NCBI GenBank assembly: GCA_023055425.1
Contig: JALGPY010000012.1
Location: 12,025,922 to 12,089,921 of the forward strand
Source of the DNA: Linanthus parryae
Lineage: Eukaryota; Streptophyta; Magnoliopsida; Ericales; Polemoniaceae
Length of the DNA: 64,000 nucleotides
Direction: 5' to 3'
The translations under genes were made by a program, and so were the position numbers. The notes under the pieces are model-generated. The model worked only from the letters and a program-made list of their open reading frames with translations, had not been told where the DNA came from and searched no databases. Shown here piece by piece: positions 1 through 10,615 of this stretch (the stretch's first letter is position 1; the number at the start of each line of letters is the position of its first letter).

Positions 1-285
1 CCGTCGGCCACAAAGAGAGGCCGAACCTTCTCTTTGTTCTTCGTTGTGTGATTCCTTTTTCCCTCTTCCTCCGGTCCAAGCTAGAACTAGGAGAAGGAAG
101 ATCTAAATCTCACCTGTAGACGTGGATCAACTGTAGATACGAAGACACTATTCTTCGTGTGATCTCCCGAACCAAAAGGTACATATCTTCTATGCTCTTA
201 TCATGTTATGATTGTCTCTTCCTGTGATCCTTGGTGGGCTTTGAGTAGGAATTTTTTTTTTATTCCACTGAGTTACCTACGTCAA
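1..285 (+). repeat. 3' end of an Angela-like copia LTR (element X), running off the left edge
   Basis: The stretch resembles the last part of the Angela-like LTR ending at 13258. Shared pieces are the cgtcggcc block, the phrase around cctgtgatccttggtgggct and the terminal tcaaaaccc. The family normally ends in CAAAACCCTACA; here the LTR-like sequence stops near 283-286 and gag sequence of the opposite-strand element Y begins. I infer that element X (plus strand) was inserted into Y and only its right end is in the window. The exact end and its target duplication cannot be set without the sequence to the left. Confidence 0.55.
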
Positions 286-613
286 AACCCAAAGAACTCT
301 CGCCGAAGAGTTTAAGCCGCACCTTCTTCACCTTTTCGGCACCTCGAAAGGTGTTTTGAAGGACATCCCACGCCTCCTTTGAAGTGGAGACGTTGGCAAT
401 ATTCGTCATCATAGTGTCATCTAGACACTCATGAATCATCATTAGGGCCTTTTGGTCCTTATTTTTAGAACCTTCAACTGGTGGATTCGCCAATCCATTC
501 TCCAAGATGTCCCACACATCTTGGGAGCCAATCTTCGCCTTCATACGTATACACCAAGTATCATAGTTTTCCTTGGTGAGCAAATGGATAGAAGGTTGAT
601 ATCCATTAGCCAT
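286..613 (-). pseudogene. Copia gag fragment (element Y), truncated
   Basis: A minus-strand open frame begins with ATG at 613, about 20 bases after the primer-binding site. It encodes the N-terminal part of a Ty1/copia gag of the UBN2/DUF4219 type: a YDTWCIRMKAKIG-like block near residues 17-29, then SKEAWDVLQNTF near residues 78-89 and KVKKVRL near 94-100. Gag forms the cytoplasmic particle that packages element RNA. Family members continue with an RGEFESL-like block; here that motif is frame-disturbed and the coding sequence stops where the LTR-like sequence of element X begins, near 286. No protease or reverse transcriptase of this element is in the window. Confidence 0.7.
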
Positions 614-633
614 GACTCACTCTCTCAACCGTA

Positions 634-645
634 GCTCTGATACCA
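634..645 (-). other. Primer-binding site of copia element Y
   Basis: On the minus strand this reads TGGTATCAGAGC, the initiator-Met-tRNA primer site used by most plant copia elements. It lies three bases after the LTR end at 649 and just before the gag ATG at 613, which fixes the minus-strand orientation. Confidence 0.85.
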
Positions 646-648
646 CTT

Positions 649-954
649 TGTTGGAATCAAGAGGACTACTCAAGACAACTCAACTAGAGAGGAGAGAAGA
701 CTTGTTCTATTGCTTGACTTAAAAAAATATTTATGTACATGACTATTTATAGGACTCAAAATGTTTAGTACCTTGTACCCACTAACTACTACATTAAACT
801 TAGTCAAACCTCATTAGTTGTTGCACCTACCAACCTCTTTAACTTGGACCAAGTCCCACAACTAGATAAGCCATGGTACTTGAAAGTCATTTTCGGGAAA
901 CTAGTACTACCATACTAGAAAATGTGACATAAAAATAAAGTTTTATTTCCAACA
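649..954 (-). repeat. 5' LTR of copia element Y (306 bp)
   Basis: The unit starts on the minus strand with TGTTGGAA (at 954) and ends with TTCCAACA (at 649), an 8-bp terminal inverted repeat, and is followed at once by a PBS. The other flank is not element sequence: bases 955 onward are cullin-like codons (see 955-1455). The purine-rich run next to it, which looks like a polypurine tract, is therefore host sequence. The partner LTR lies beyond the left edge. Confidence 0.8.
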
Positions 955-1455
955 ATCCCTCCCGCTCAAGGTAAATAAGGGCAATCATAGCGTCGCTTAT
1001 TCGACGATTAAAGAAATTATAAGCGTGGTCGCGAAAGAAAAATAGGTTAACTTCATGGAGTCTTGGGAGTTGAAGCTCTTTTCTCTTCATTATATAGAGA
1101 TCGAGAGAACCAAACAACTGGGAAAGCCAAAGGGCCATGACTTTGTAAACTCCCCACATTCTGACAAACTCCATCAACAAGAACGCACCGTGGTTATTCG
1201 ACAACGACGGCAACACCGTTGATGTGATGAAGTCGCGCAAGGCTTTCTTGGATCTCTTGAAGATCTATGGAGAGTAATTGTGAGGAGGATTTTGGGTACA
1301 CATGGTGTAGATGGTGGTGTAAGATTTTTGTACGCTTCAGTGGTGAACTTTGGTTCTCGTAAACCTTCTACGATTCTATTCAGCTTTGTGATCCCTTGCT
1401 CCATGAAGGCCCATCCTACCTCCAACTTAGTGATATTCACCTGTCGATTCACCAT
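955..1455 (-). pseudogene. Cullin-1-like pseudogene, N-terminal fragment
   Basis: From ATG at 1455 the minus strand encodes a clear cullin N-terminus: a GW-MEQGITKL-RI-EGL block at about residues 14-33, then in a second frame TIYTMCTQNPPH, STVLPSL, a W..YKVMALWLS block and a closing ALIYLEREG. Cullin-1 is the scaffold of SCF ubiquitin ligases, and this segment is the cullin-repeat part that binds the SKP1/F-box arm. It is broken by a one-base frameshift near 1325 and an in-frame TAG at 1265-1267, and ends at 955 where the LTR of copia element Y is inserted. The remaining cullin repeats, the cullin homology domain and the neddylation site are absent. No intron signature interrupts about 165 codons, so it could be a processed copy or part of a decayed duplicate gene. 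Confidence 0.8.
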
Positions 1456-1799
1456 CTTCTTTTTACACTAAAAATCCCTAGATAATGTAAACCATAAGCG
1501 CCTGTTTGTATCAAACAAGAAACACAAGGTAAATTTCCGCGAAATTTGGTTGTCTTCCCATCAAGAAAAGCTACTACATGTGATAAAATTCCAAATTGAC
1601 TTGTGAAAAAAAACAATCTACGCGTTAAAGCTCCCTATTGACTATCACCACAAAATTTGACATGTGTTAATGAAAGAACAATTAGAAAAATGTAAGGATT
1701 TGAAAAAAAATAAAAAAAAAATGAAACAAAACAAAAGCGAGTTCAAAACTTTGGGGCAATCCAAGGGTTGCATATTGGCCTCCTCAACTGCAAGTCTGT
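1456..1799. other. No recognisable gene
   Basis: This is A/T-rich sequence upstream of the cullin relic. If the relic came from a genomic duplicate, its promoter or 5' UTR would be here. I see no convincing TATA box, ORF or repeat. Confidence 0.4.
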
Positions 1800-1932
1800 C
1801 AACCCAAATTTCCTCAGGCTGATTTACCTCTCTAGTGTGGTTTTCAAGCTATTGCACTAGAGCTGGAGTCTACCAAGTGCGCACTCGAACGGTAGTTGTT
1901 TCTTATTCCCACGTTATCAAAAAATAAATAAA
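1800..1932 (+). repeat. SINE-like 3' portion (copy 1)
   Basis: It contains a block that I recognise from plant tRNA-derived SINE tails (ctctagtgtggttttcaagc, then a gctattgca, a tctaccaagtgcgcac and an acggtag piece). It closes with an A-rich tail, gttatcaaaaaataaataaa, at 1913-1932. The same block recurs in the next unit at about 2094-2141. The 5' boundary is uncertain. Confidence 0.5.
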
Positions 1933-2141
1933 CCGTTCGCAGTGTAGTTGAGTAGGTCGGGTTTGCATTCTTAATGCTTTGGGGAATTTGTCTAGAAGTC
2001 TTGAGTTCGAACCTTCGGGTAACCCATGGGCTGTCTATTCTCCTTCTAAAATGTGAGTGTATCAGCCCGAGCATTTTGTGGTTAGTTGAAATCTCTGGTG
2101 TGGTTGGCAGGCTATTTTCGTAGAGCGAGGGTTTACCCAGT
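1933..2141 (+). repeat. tRNA-derived SINE-like element (copy 2), 3' end cut
   Basis: A box A-like gtagttgagtaggtcgg lies near 1943-1959 and a box B-like gagttcgaacc at 2003-2013, a spacing typical of a pol III promoter. The body ends with the ggtgtggttggcaggctat / gagggtttacccagt block seen in copy 1. In copy 1 that block continues into gtgcgcac and an A-rich tail; here it stops at the CACTA motif at 2142, as expected if a transposon landed in it. Confidence 0.5.
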
Positions 2142-2944
2142 CACTATAACAAAACTGACTTGTTATGACCATTTTTGATGGATGGAACTAGAAATGGTCG
2201 TTGATAGCAGTAAGAAAGACCAATTTTTAGTCTTGTCCTTCTGCTCGTCGTTCTTTAAGAATTTGCCGACCATATTTGATTCCGTCTTTCATTAACTGAC
2301 AAATTTCCAGAAAAAACAAATTTATGTACGACTAAAAAAACGTCGTCGTTCGTTAATATTAAGTACGAAAAAAGGTAACACAACTACTAAAAGACAAAAA
2401 ATAGTATTCTTTGTGGATTTTAGGGGGAGGGGGGAATTTAAAATTGGAGGCAAATTTGGGAGTGAAATAAAATGCAGGTTTGATTTGGGTGGAGGGAATG
2501 GAATTTGGTGAAACATAACCACATTCAGAAAAATATATCAACGTCACTACTGATCAAATCAGGGTTTCTTCTCTCATCCCCAGCTCTCTCAACCCTCATA
2601 TCTCAGTATTCACATCTCATCCCTCAACTTGCAGGTCTCCCACCGCCCCTCAATGGACTGACCCTCGTCCATTGTGGTCGTCCTGTCTCCAATCATCCAA
2701 ATCCAAGGTCGCAATCTCCACTGATTACTCAGGTAATAAAACCTAAGTTATCATATATGTTTATTTGGTATTAGATTATCATGACTGCACCATCTTTATC
2801 CACTATTATAACTCATCAATCGATTAATCTGGTTCTATGTTGTGTAGCGTGAGGTTTCGATTTTCTAACATAAGAATTTGGAAACAGGTGTTCGAAATCT
2901 TTAGGTCTCCGGAAATCTTGAGGAATCCGCCAGCTCTTCTAGTG
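2142..2944. mobile_element. Possible small CACTA-type (En/Spm) element
   Basis: It starts with CACTATAACAAAAC at 2142 and has subterminal gaccattt / aaatggtc / gaccaatt repeats in both orientations, typical of CACTA ends. The right end could be CTTCTAGTG at 2944, which gives matching 3-bp flanks (agt at 2139-2141 and 2945-2947), or TTTCTAGTG at 3001, whose flanks do not match. No transposase is visible; an 89-codon plus-strand frame at 2505-2774 has no recognisable domain. The expected continuation of the interrupted SINE is not found after either end, so the boundaries are tentative. Confidence 0.4.
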
Positions 2945-3059
2945 AGTTTATGGAATTAATATGAGAATCGAGAATTTGCTAAAATCACCCTTTTTCTAGT
3001 GCAACTAACCAACCTCATGTAATATTCCACCAAAATTCAACATATGGCAGTTTTTCTTC

Positions 3060-3334
3060 TGTAGGGTTTTGATGCAGGATACGCAGCGGAAATACAATTT
3101 TAAAATTTCCTGATCAAATCCCTGCACGAATCGCAGGCTAAGCTATCATAACATGATAAAGGTAGAGGCTTGTGTACCTTGTGAGGTTGTGTGATCACAA
3201 TGAAGAATAATATCCTTGTCTCTACAGTATCCACACATAGGATTGCCAACTGGAATCACCCTTCACGTGTTGTGATAGCTACGTTGACGAGGGAAGAAAA
3301 GGGATCATGCACAAACGAAGCCAAGAGACCGAAC
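3060..3334 (-). repeat. Element E 3' LTR, left part (split by the nested composite)
   Basis: It begins with TGTAGGGTTTTGAT, the complement of the family LTR terminus ATCAAAACCCTACA. It runs to the CGAAC duplication at 3330-3334, where composite B-D is inserted, and resumes at 32664. The joined LTR is about 1.38 kb, close to the roughly 1.43 kb of element A. It belongs to the minus-strand copia element whose coding relics lie at 33834-37640. Confidence 0.8.
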
Positions 3335-3539
3335 TGTTGGAATAGGTGCCCTAGAGGCAATCTTTTTAGTATGGAGAGTGATTTTGGCTAAAAACATTCA
3401 TTGTATTATTTATGCGGATATGTAATATAATTAAGTCCTTAGATTGCAAATATGTTATTTATCTTAAATATCCCTAGTCAATTATATTAAATAACAGGAC
3501 GATCAACTATAGACTAGTATGGGGTTGGATTGATATGGA
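3335..3539 (+). repeat. Composite B-D, first LTR, left part
   Basis: It starts TGTTGGAATAGGTGCCCTAG, as do the LTRs at 18920 and 31239. It is interrupted after 3539 by element A and resumes at 12052. Together the pieces make about 1.41 kb. Confidence 0.85.
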
Positions 3540-4970
3540 TGTAGGGTTTTGATTCATGGATCGCGCAAACGGAAGCATAATCAAACAAATAACCATGCAA
3601 AACCCTCCAAGGATCACAAGTCTAGATGCATAACGATAGTGAAGGTAAGAAATCATAAACACACCTTTGGGTTCTCCTTGATGACTTCAAACGCGAATAG
3701 TGTCACGTTCTCTATAGTTGATCAACGCCTAGAGTTGTTCCTAGATCTCCCAAACTCCTTGGTGCTAGCCCGGATTAGGAAGAGGAAGAACGAATCACGC
3801 AAAACGAGACCCAAAAGAGGGCTTCGGCCTCTTTTGGCCGACGGGGTGAGGGGGCGGCGGCAAGGGGCGGCGTCGGCTCCTTGTTGCTTGCTCTCTCTCT
3901 CCTTTGTTCTCTCCCACTCTTGTTATGTTCACTAATGAGCATAAGTTATGAGGAAGGAAGGAAGGAGGGTACTTTATATAGTCCAACAACTCCTTGTTAA
4001 CTACCTAAAGGACTTATTCTAGTCCTACTAGAATTCAATTTAGTCCCTTCCTTGCAAATTAGTCCCTACTAAGTTTGCAAGGGTTTGCAAAGTGATCCTT
4101 CTAATTAATTAATCCAATTAATTAATTCCAAAATCTAGTACAACTCTATATAGCGTGTGACCCCATAGGTTCTATCTAGTTGGTAGCAACTATTTGCTAA
4201 TATGGAGCGGTTTCTAGCAGAACATCCATTCTAGCCAACTAATAGAATAGTCATCTAGACAACCTTGTACAAGTAATTGTCTCATCCCTTTGCCTCCATA
4301 TCTGGATTGGACACGAGACATACAAGTCACACTCGTATATCCAATCCATAGTTTCTCGATCCATGGAATAGCCTTATTCGTGCAAATAACATCAATATCC
4401 TATATTGATTTATTTGAGTCTGGCCAGACATTCTACAAGCACTATCCTTCGAGTGGCCTAGGATATTTTCTCCCGTTATGTGGGAGGGGCAAATCCTCTC
4501 TACGTCCACTACGATCTCTAAGCTTGCTTCTCATTGTATCCAGTACACGCCTTTATAACTACCCAGTTACGGTGTAGCGTTTAACGCTACCAAGATCACA
4601 ATGATCCACAACTAGAATATCTAGTGACTTAAAGTCTAAGGATGACAATAACATTGTACCCGAGAAGCACTTGTGACTCAACATAACATGTATGTAGCCT
4701 TCTCGGTGATGGGTCAATCCAGTGCAACATTCCGTAATGCACACCTATGTGTTGGATCGTGATATCTCCATATCAATCCAACCCCATACTAGTCTATTGA
4801 TGATTGTCCCATTTAATCATTATACTTGACTAGGGATATTTAAGATAAACAACACGATTGTAAATCTAAGGACTTCATTATATTAAATATCCAATAAATA
4901 ATAAATGAATTTTCTAGCCATATACAAATTCATACTAAACTAGATTGCCTCTAGGGCATCTATTCCAACA
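3540..4970 (-). repeat. Element A 3' LTR (1431 bp)
   Basis: On the minus strand it runs from TGTTGGAATAGATGCC (at 4970) to CAAAACCCTACA (at 3540). It is collinear with 10616-12046 without gaps. Two frames of about 128 and 95 codons inside it also occur in the partner LTR; they have no recognisable domain and I treat them as chance. Confidence 0.93.
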
Positions 4971-4981
4971 GTCTCCCACTT
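4971..4981 (-). other. Element A polypurine tract
   Basis: The minus strand reads GTGGGAGAC directly before the 3' LTR start. This is the plus-strand DNA primer of reverse transcription. Element B has the equivalent AAGGGGGAGAC at 18909-18919. Confidence 0.8.
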
Positions 4982-4984
4982 GCA

Positions 4985-7900
4985 CTAGAGCCAATCTGGC
5001 GCATCTCGTATGCCCATACTCCTAGTGTGCCCTTCATGCTTCCACTGCGTGAGAGGCTTTGTAAGCGGGTCTGACAGATTATCATCTGTAGGAATCTTGC
5101 ATATCCGAACGTCTCCTCTATCGATAATATCTCGAATCAGATGAAACTTCCTGAGCACGTGCTTGGACTTCTGGTGCGATCTGGGTTCCTTTGATTGCGC
5201 GATCGCCCCAGTGTTGTCACAAAACAACTCCACTGGATCCGCAATGCTAGGGACCACACCAAGTTCAGAAACAAACTTTCTGATCCAAACAGCCTCCTTT
5301 GCTGCGCCATTTGCAGCAATGTACTCAGCCTCTGTTGTAGAATCAGCTACCGTCTCTTGCTTGGAACTCTTCCAGCTCACCGCTGCTCCATTCAGGCAAA
5401 ACACATATCCCGACTGTGATCTAAAGTCATCTCTATCGGTTTGGAAGCTTGCATCAGTGTAACCCCTTACACGCAACTCTTCCTCACCGCCAAACATCAA
5501 GAAAGCATCCTTAGTTCTTCTCAAGTACTTTAGGATGTTCTTTACAGCAATCCAGTGACTCTCACCCGGATTGGATTGGTATCTGCTTGTCATACTCAAG
5601 GCATATGACACATCTGGTCTAGTACATAACATGGCGTACATGATAGATCCTATGGCCGAGGCATAGGGAATCCTACTCATGCGTTCCTTCTCAATCTCAT
5701 TGGAAGGACAACCACTCTTCGAAAGAGTGATTCCATGTGACATGGGCAAGAATCCCTTCTTGGAATCTTGCATGTTGAACCGTTTCAACACCTTGTCAAT
5801 ATATGTACTTTGACTTAGGCCTAGCAACCTCTTAGATCTATCTCTATAGATCTTTATACCGAGTATATAGGCTGCTTCCCCTAAGTCCTTCATTGAGAAA
5901 CACTTTCCTAGCCAATCTTTCACAGATTGCAGCATGGGAATGTCGTTTCCAATGAGTAGTATGTCATCTACATACAAGACCAGAAAAGCTACAGAGCTCC
6001 CACTAACCTTCTTGTAGACACAAGACTCATCTTCGTTTCTGATGAAGCCAAACTCTTTGACCACTTCATCAAAACGTCGATTCCAACTCCTAGAAGCTTG
6101 CTTCAATCCATAAATGGATCGTTGCAGTTTACAGACTTTGTTGGCTTGCTTTGGATCCTCAAAACCCTCCGGCTGTATCATATACACGTCCTCGAGGAGA
6201 TTCCCATAAAGGAATGCTGTTTTGACATCCATCTGCCAAATCTCATAGTCATAGTATGCTGCAATTGCAAGTAGGATTCGGATGGATTTGGTCATAGCGA
6301 CTGGTGAAAAGGTTTCATCATAGTCAATACCATGAATCTGTCTGAATCCTTTAGCCACCAATCGGCCCTTATAGGTAATCACATTACCATCCATGTCGAT
6401 CTTCTTCTTGAAGACCCACTTGCACCCTATGGGCCGCGCCCCATCAGGTGGTTCCACCAAAGTCCATACTTTGTTGGTATACATGGATTCCATCTCGGAT
6501 CTCATGGCTTCAAGCCACTTCTGTGAGTCTGGGCCATTCATGGCCTCCTCATAGGTAGTAGGCTCATCATCTATGAGCATCGTGTTACCGGAATCTGTTA
6601 CGAGAAGTCCGTACCTCTCAGGTTCCTGGCGCACTCTACTAGATCTACGAAGCTCTTGTGTTACCTGAACAGGTGGATCCACAACTGCTTGTGATTCCTG
6701 TTCATGTTCCATAATCGGTTCAGTGATTTGTGGTTCTTGAACTTCTTCAAGTTCTACATTCCTCCCACTTGCTTCTTTAGAGACAAACTCTCTTTCTAGA
6801 AACACGCCGGTCCGAGCAACAAACACTTTGTTCTCAGTTGGATTGTAGAAGTAGTATCCCTTAGTTTCCTTAGGGTACCCCACAAATTTACACTTATCCG
6901 ATTTAGGCCCTAGCTTGTCTGATTGTAAACGCTTTACATAGACATCGCAGCCCCAAATCCTCATGAACGACAGTGTGGGACGCCTCCCACTCCACATCTC
7001 ATATGGTGTCTTCATGACTGATTTAGATGGAACACGGTTAATGGTGAAAGCTGCACTTAATAGAGCGTAGCCCCAAAATGATAATGGAAGATCAGTTTGA
7101 CACATCATAGACCGAACCATATCCAATAGGGTTCGTTTCCTCCTCTTGGACACGCCATTCCATTGTGGCGTTCCGGGTGGAGTGAGTTGGGACACGATCC
7201 CACACTCTCTAAGATAGTCGTCAAACTCTTGGCTCAAGTACTCTCCTCCACGATCCGATCATAGAGCCTTGATACTTTTGCCAAGTTGCTTCTCTACTTC
7301 ATTCTTGAATTCTTTGAACACTTCAAAGGATTCGGATTTTGCCCTCATAAGGTACACAAATCCATATCTACTGTAATCATCAGTAAATGTAATGAAGTAG
7401 ACATAACCACCCCTGGCAGGTGTGGCAAATGGCCCACACACATCGGTATGTATGAGTGCCAATTGCTCACTAGTCCTCTCACCTTTCTTATTGAAAGGGG
7501 ACTTTGTCATTTTTCCCAATAAACAAGCCTCACATGTCTCATATGATTCAAAATCAAATGAGTCTAGTAATCCATCCTTATGGAGTCTAGATACACGTTT
7601 CTCATTTATGTGGCCTAAACGACAATGCCATAAATAAGCAGGATTTAAATCATTTATTTTAATCCGCTTGGTATTAATGTTGTAGACAGGATTGCTTAGA
7701 TCAAGGACATAAAGTCCATTAAATAATTGCGCACTAAAATAGTGAATATTATTCAAATAAAAGGAACAACAATTGTTCTTTATTGAAATAATAAAACCTT
7801 CCTTGTCCAAACAAGAAATAGAAATAATGTTTCTGCTCATAGCAGGCACAAAATAGCAATTATTTAATTCTAAAACTAATCCTGAAGGCAGAGATAGCTC

Positions 7901-8935
7901 GCACACGCCTATGGCCAACGCAACAACCTTTACTCCATTCCCAACGCGCAGATCTACCTCCCCTTTAGCCAATCTTTTACTTCTCTTTAGATCCTGCATA
8001 TTTCGACAAATATGAGATCCACATCCAGTATCTAATACCCATGATGTAGAGACAGTTAAATTGACATCTACAACAAAAATACCTGGTGGTGGTGGAATCA
8101 CTATTCCAAGCCTCTTGTCCTCCAGATATTTTGGGCAGTTTCTCCTCCAGTGTCCAGGTTGACTGCAGTAGTGACATTCACCCTTAGTCACGACCTTGGC
8201 AATGCCACCAACAGGCTTAAGGGCTTGTTCCTTGGACTTGGCAACTGACTTGCCTTTTCCCTTGGAGGAAGAGGCAAACTTTTTGCCCTTTCCTTTATGC
8301 ACCATCATAATGGCCTTGCCCTTACCCTTGTTGATGCTCTGTTTAGCCGTCCTCAACATGTTGAGTAAATCTGGCAGTGGTTTAACGATCTCGTTCATGT
8401 TATAGTTCATAATGAACTGTCCATAACTCTCGGGCAACGATTGCAACACGAGATCGGTTGCCAACTCTTGGCCGACCGGGAACCCGAGCCGGGCGAGATT
8501 CTCCAAGTACCCGATCATTCGGAGTACATGGGGTCCCACCGGGTTCCCTTCTGCCAGATGACATTTGAACAGTGCCTTTGAGACCTCATACCTCTCTACC
8601 CTCGCCTGCTCTTGGAAGAGCTGCTTTAGATGTTCGATCATATCGACAGCATTCATGTTCTCATGTTGCTTCTGAAGCTCAGAGGTCATGGTGCAAAGCA
8701 TTAGGCAGGCCGCATCATTAGCGTCATCAACACGCTTTTGATACGCCTTTAAGGCAACAGGTGTCTGGTTCTCTGGACCTTCTGGAACATGCTCCTCTAT
8801 TGCGTACAGTTTCTTCTCTTGCTTGAGAACAATTCTCAAGTTTCTGTACCAATCAAGAAAGTTGGTTCCAGAGAGCTTGTCCTTCTCAAGGACAGATCGT
8901 AGGGAATGTTTTGAACTCGATGAGTTGTTTGCCAT
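4985..8935 (-). pseudogene. Copia gag-pol polyprotein of element A (one nonsense codon)
   Basis: One continuous minus-strand frame of 1316 codons from ATG at 8935 to the stop at 4985, broken only by TGA at 7259-7261. That TGA replaces the CGA of the RSDRGGEY block kept in relatives, so a C-to-T change explains it. Order: gag (residues 1-210), zinc knuckle C254/C257/H262/C267, aspartic protease DTG at 302-304, integrase zinc binding H437/H442/C468/C471, integrase core with first Asp at 498, then after the stop reverse transcriptase (QMDVKTAF and YVDD) and RNase H (TDAS, TEAEY, CDN). The integrase catalytic Glu in the NGV-ERR motif is Lys (NGVSKRR); copies B and D keep Glu. Full length, but predicted inactive in integration and terminated before RT. 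Confidence 0.92.
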
Positions 8936-10598
8936 TTGGAATTCTACAAAAGGAAAATACGCAAGTTTTAGTATTTGTGAATTTTTGACTATATTTAATA
9001 ATGGCTAGTTTATTAAATATAGCTCCCACTATTTTTCTACGGATTAACAACCCTCAAGATATTAATGCGGAAAATATCATTATATTTTCTAGTGGGCCAA
9101 GATCCATCTTTTCATCTCCTTATGAGCTTGCTTTGGCAAGTCACCCATAATTTGACTACTTCTAGGTAGGAACAATTCCAATTGCATCCCATGTGCAACT
9201 CTTGGTTTAACCGGGCAAATAACTCCTTATTTATCCATCCATATGGATAATCCCAATTGATTGCCTCTAGGTTTCTTAATCAGATTAATAGCCTAGTTGT
9301 GTTCAACCTCTTATCTAAACAATTGCACATTGTTACGTGCCATCGCATTCCATCATTATGAACCAAGTCGCCATGCTTTGGCACGCACGAACTTGATAAA
9401 TAATGATGATAATGAGTGTTTAAATAACGAGAAGGCAAGAACACAATATTTAGAATTTGAGGGATTTTCAATTCTTTTAATTGTTTTTGTTGATCAATAT
9501 CAACTAATCTATCTATTTGAGTTTGGGCACAACTCCAAATAATAGATCCGGGTTGTCTAATTATCTTATTATCCTAATTGCATGCATCATCCATTCACCA
9601 ACCACACAAATAATAAGACAATAAATAAACAACCACATAACAGAAATTAAACGTGATGTGGATATGGCCTTTTCTAGACTAAGATAATTCCAAGCCAATG
9701 GAATTATCTATGAACCCTAAGCAAACACATCTCCATGCGTCTTGATCTTTTGGTCCATCCTCCATAGTCATGTGGTATGCTCCATGCTCCATGCTCCATC
9801 TTTTGTGGCTTCTTTGGCTTTGGGCTTCTTTTCTTCATTCTTGGCTAACAATCTACTTTATCTAGCACTAGCTAATATCTATACTAAATAAAATAAATCT
9901 CACAAGTTGAGAAAAAAAATGGCACGCAGGCCATAAAACCCTAATTAATTATTACAATTAATTGATCAGCTCGCAGGCCGTAAAACCAAACCACAAAATT
10001 AAACATCCACATCAAACCACATCCTAAGGCCATATCCAATCACCATGCGATTTGCACATAAACAGTTAAAATCCAATTTTAACGCGCTTGGTCAATTTTA
10101 ATTGATTTTAGGATTTCTAGGGTTATAACGGTCCATGGGCCCAACAATCCAATTGCCCGGGCCCAACAAAGTGAACCATAAGGCCCTAGGGCCGGCCCGG
10201 CCCAAAACCCGCAAGCTAGGCCCGCGGGTTAGGGCCGCCCGGCCCCTTAGGGCGGCCAATCTTGGGCGGCAAGCAAGGGGGCGGTCCCCTAGGGGGCCGA
10301 ACCTCCTCATGGAGGTTGTTTCCAAAACAACCTCCTTGCTTGGAGCCCAAGTTTGGTTGTTTCCTTGTTTTGGGAGAACTCCTTCTTCCCCAAGGATGCC
10401 CAAAACCTAGATCTAAGATCCTAAAATTTCTCAAACTCACCAATTCATGCATCCAATGCAAAAATTGGGTCTTGTTATGATTAATTGTTGACAAATTGCA
10501 TCCCATGCTTGATTTGTCTTGTTTTACGCGATAAACAACAAATTAAGGTGTAAAAAAACAAGAATGTAACACATAAACTACGTTTATGCTCTATGACC
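8936..10598 (-). other. Element A long 5' untranslated leader
   Basis: A 1.66-kb leader lies between the PBS and the gag ATG, typical in length for Angela/BARE elements. It contains a very GC-rich block (about 10130-10300) and a strong hairpin at 10311-10335. Element B carries the equivalent leader at 13276-14959. Short open frames inside have no recognisable domains. Confidence 0.75.
10311..10335 (-). other. Leader hairpin, 11-bp stem, element A
   Basis: The minus strand reads GGAGGTTGTTT, loop TGG, then AAACAACCTCC: a perfect 11-bp stem. Element B has the same hairpin at 13548-13570 with one G:C pair fewer, missing from both arms. Both are followed by a GAGGTTCGGC block. The arms changing together suggests an RNA structure under selection, for example in packaging or dimerisation. 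Confidence 0.55.
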
Positions 10599-10600
10599 TG

Positions 10601-10614
10601 TGGCTCTGATACCA
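10601..10614 (-). other. Element A primer-binding site
   Basis: The minus strand reads TGGTATCAGAGCCA just after the LTR end CCCTACA (10616), matching the initiator-Met tRNA 3' end. Confidence 0.9.
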
Positions 10615-10615
10615 C

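Noticed and set aside
955..970. Purine-rich tract next to the LTR at 954, looking like a PPT
   Set aside because: Read on the minus strand it is the LEREG codons of the cullin relic, so it is host sequence and not a 3' interior end.
887..1240. 117-codon minus frame spanning LTR and upstream sequence as a fusion gene
   Set aside because: The first part is cullin coding sequence and the last about 22 codons are read into the LTR; the N-terminus is separated by a frameshift and a stop.
3549..3935. 128-codon frame, repeated almost identically at 10625-11011
   Set aside because: It lies within both LTRs of element A; the repetition comes from LTR identity. Low complexity, no domain, antisense to the element.
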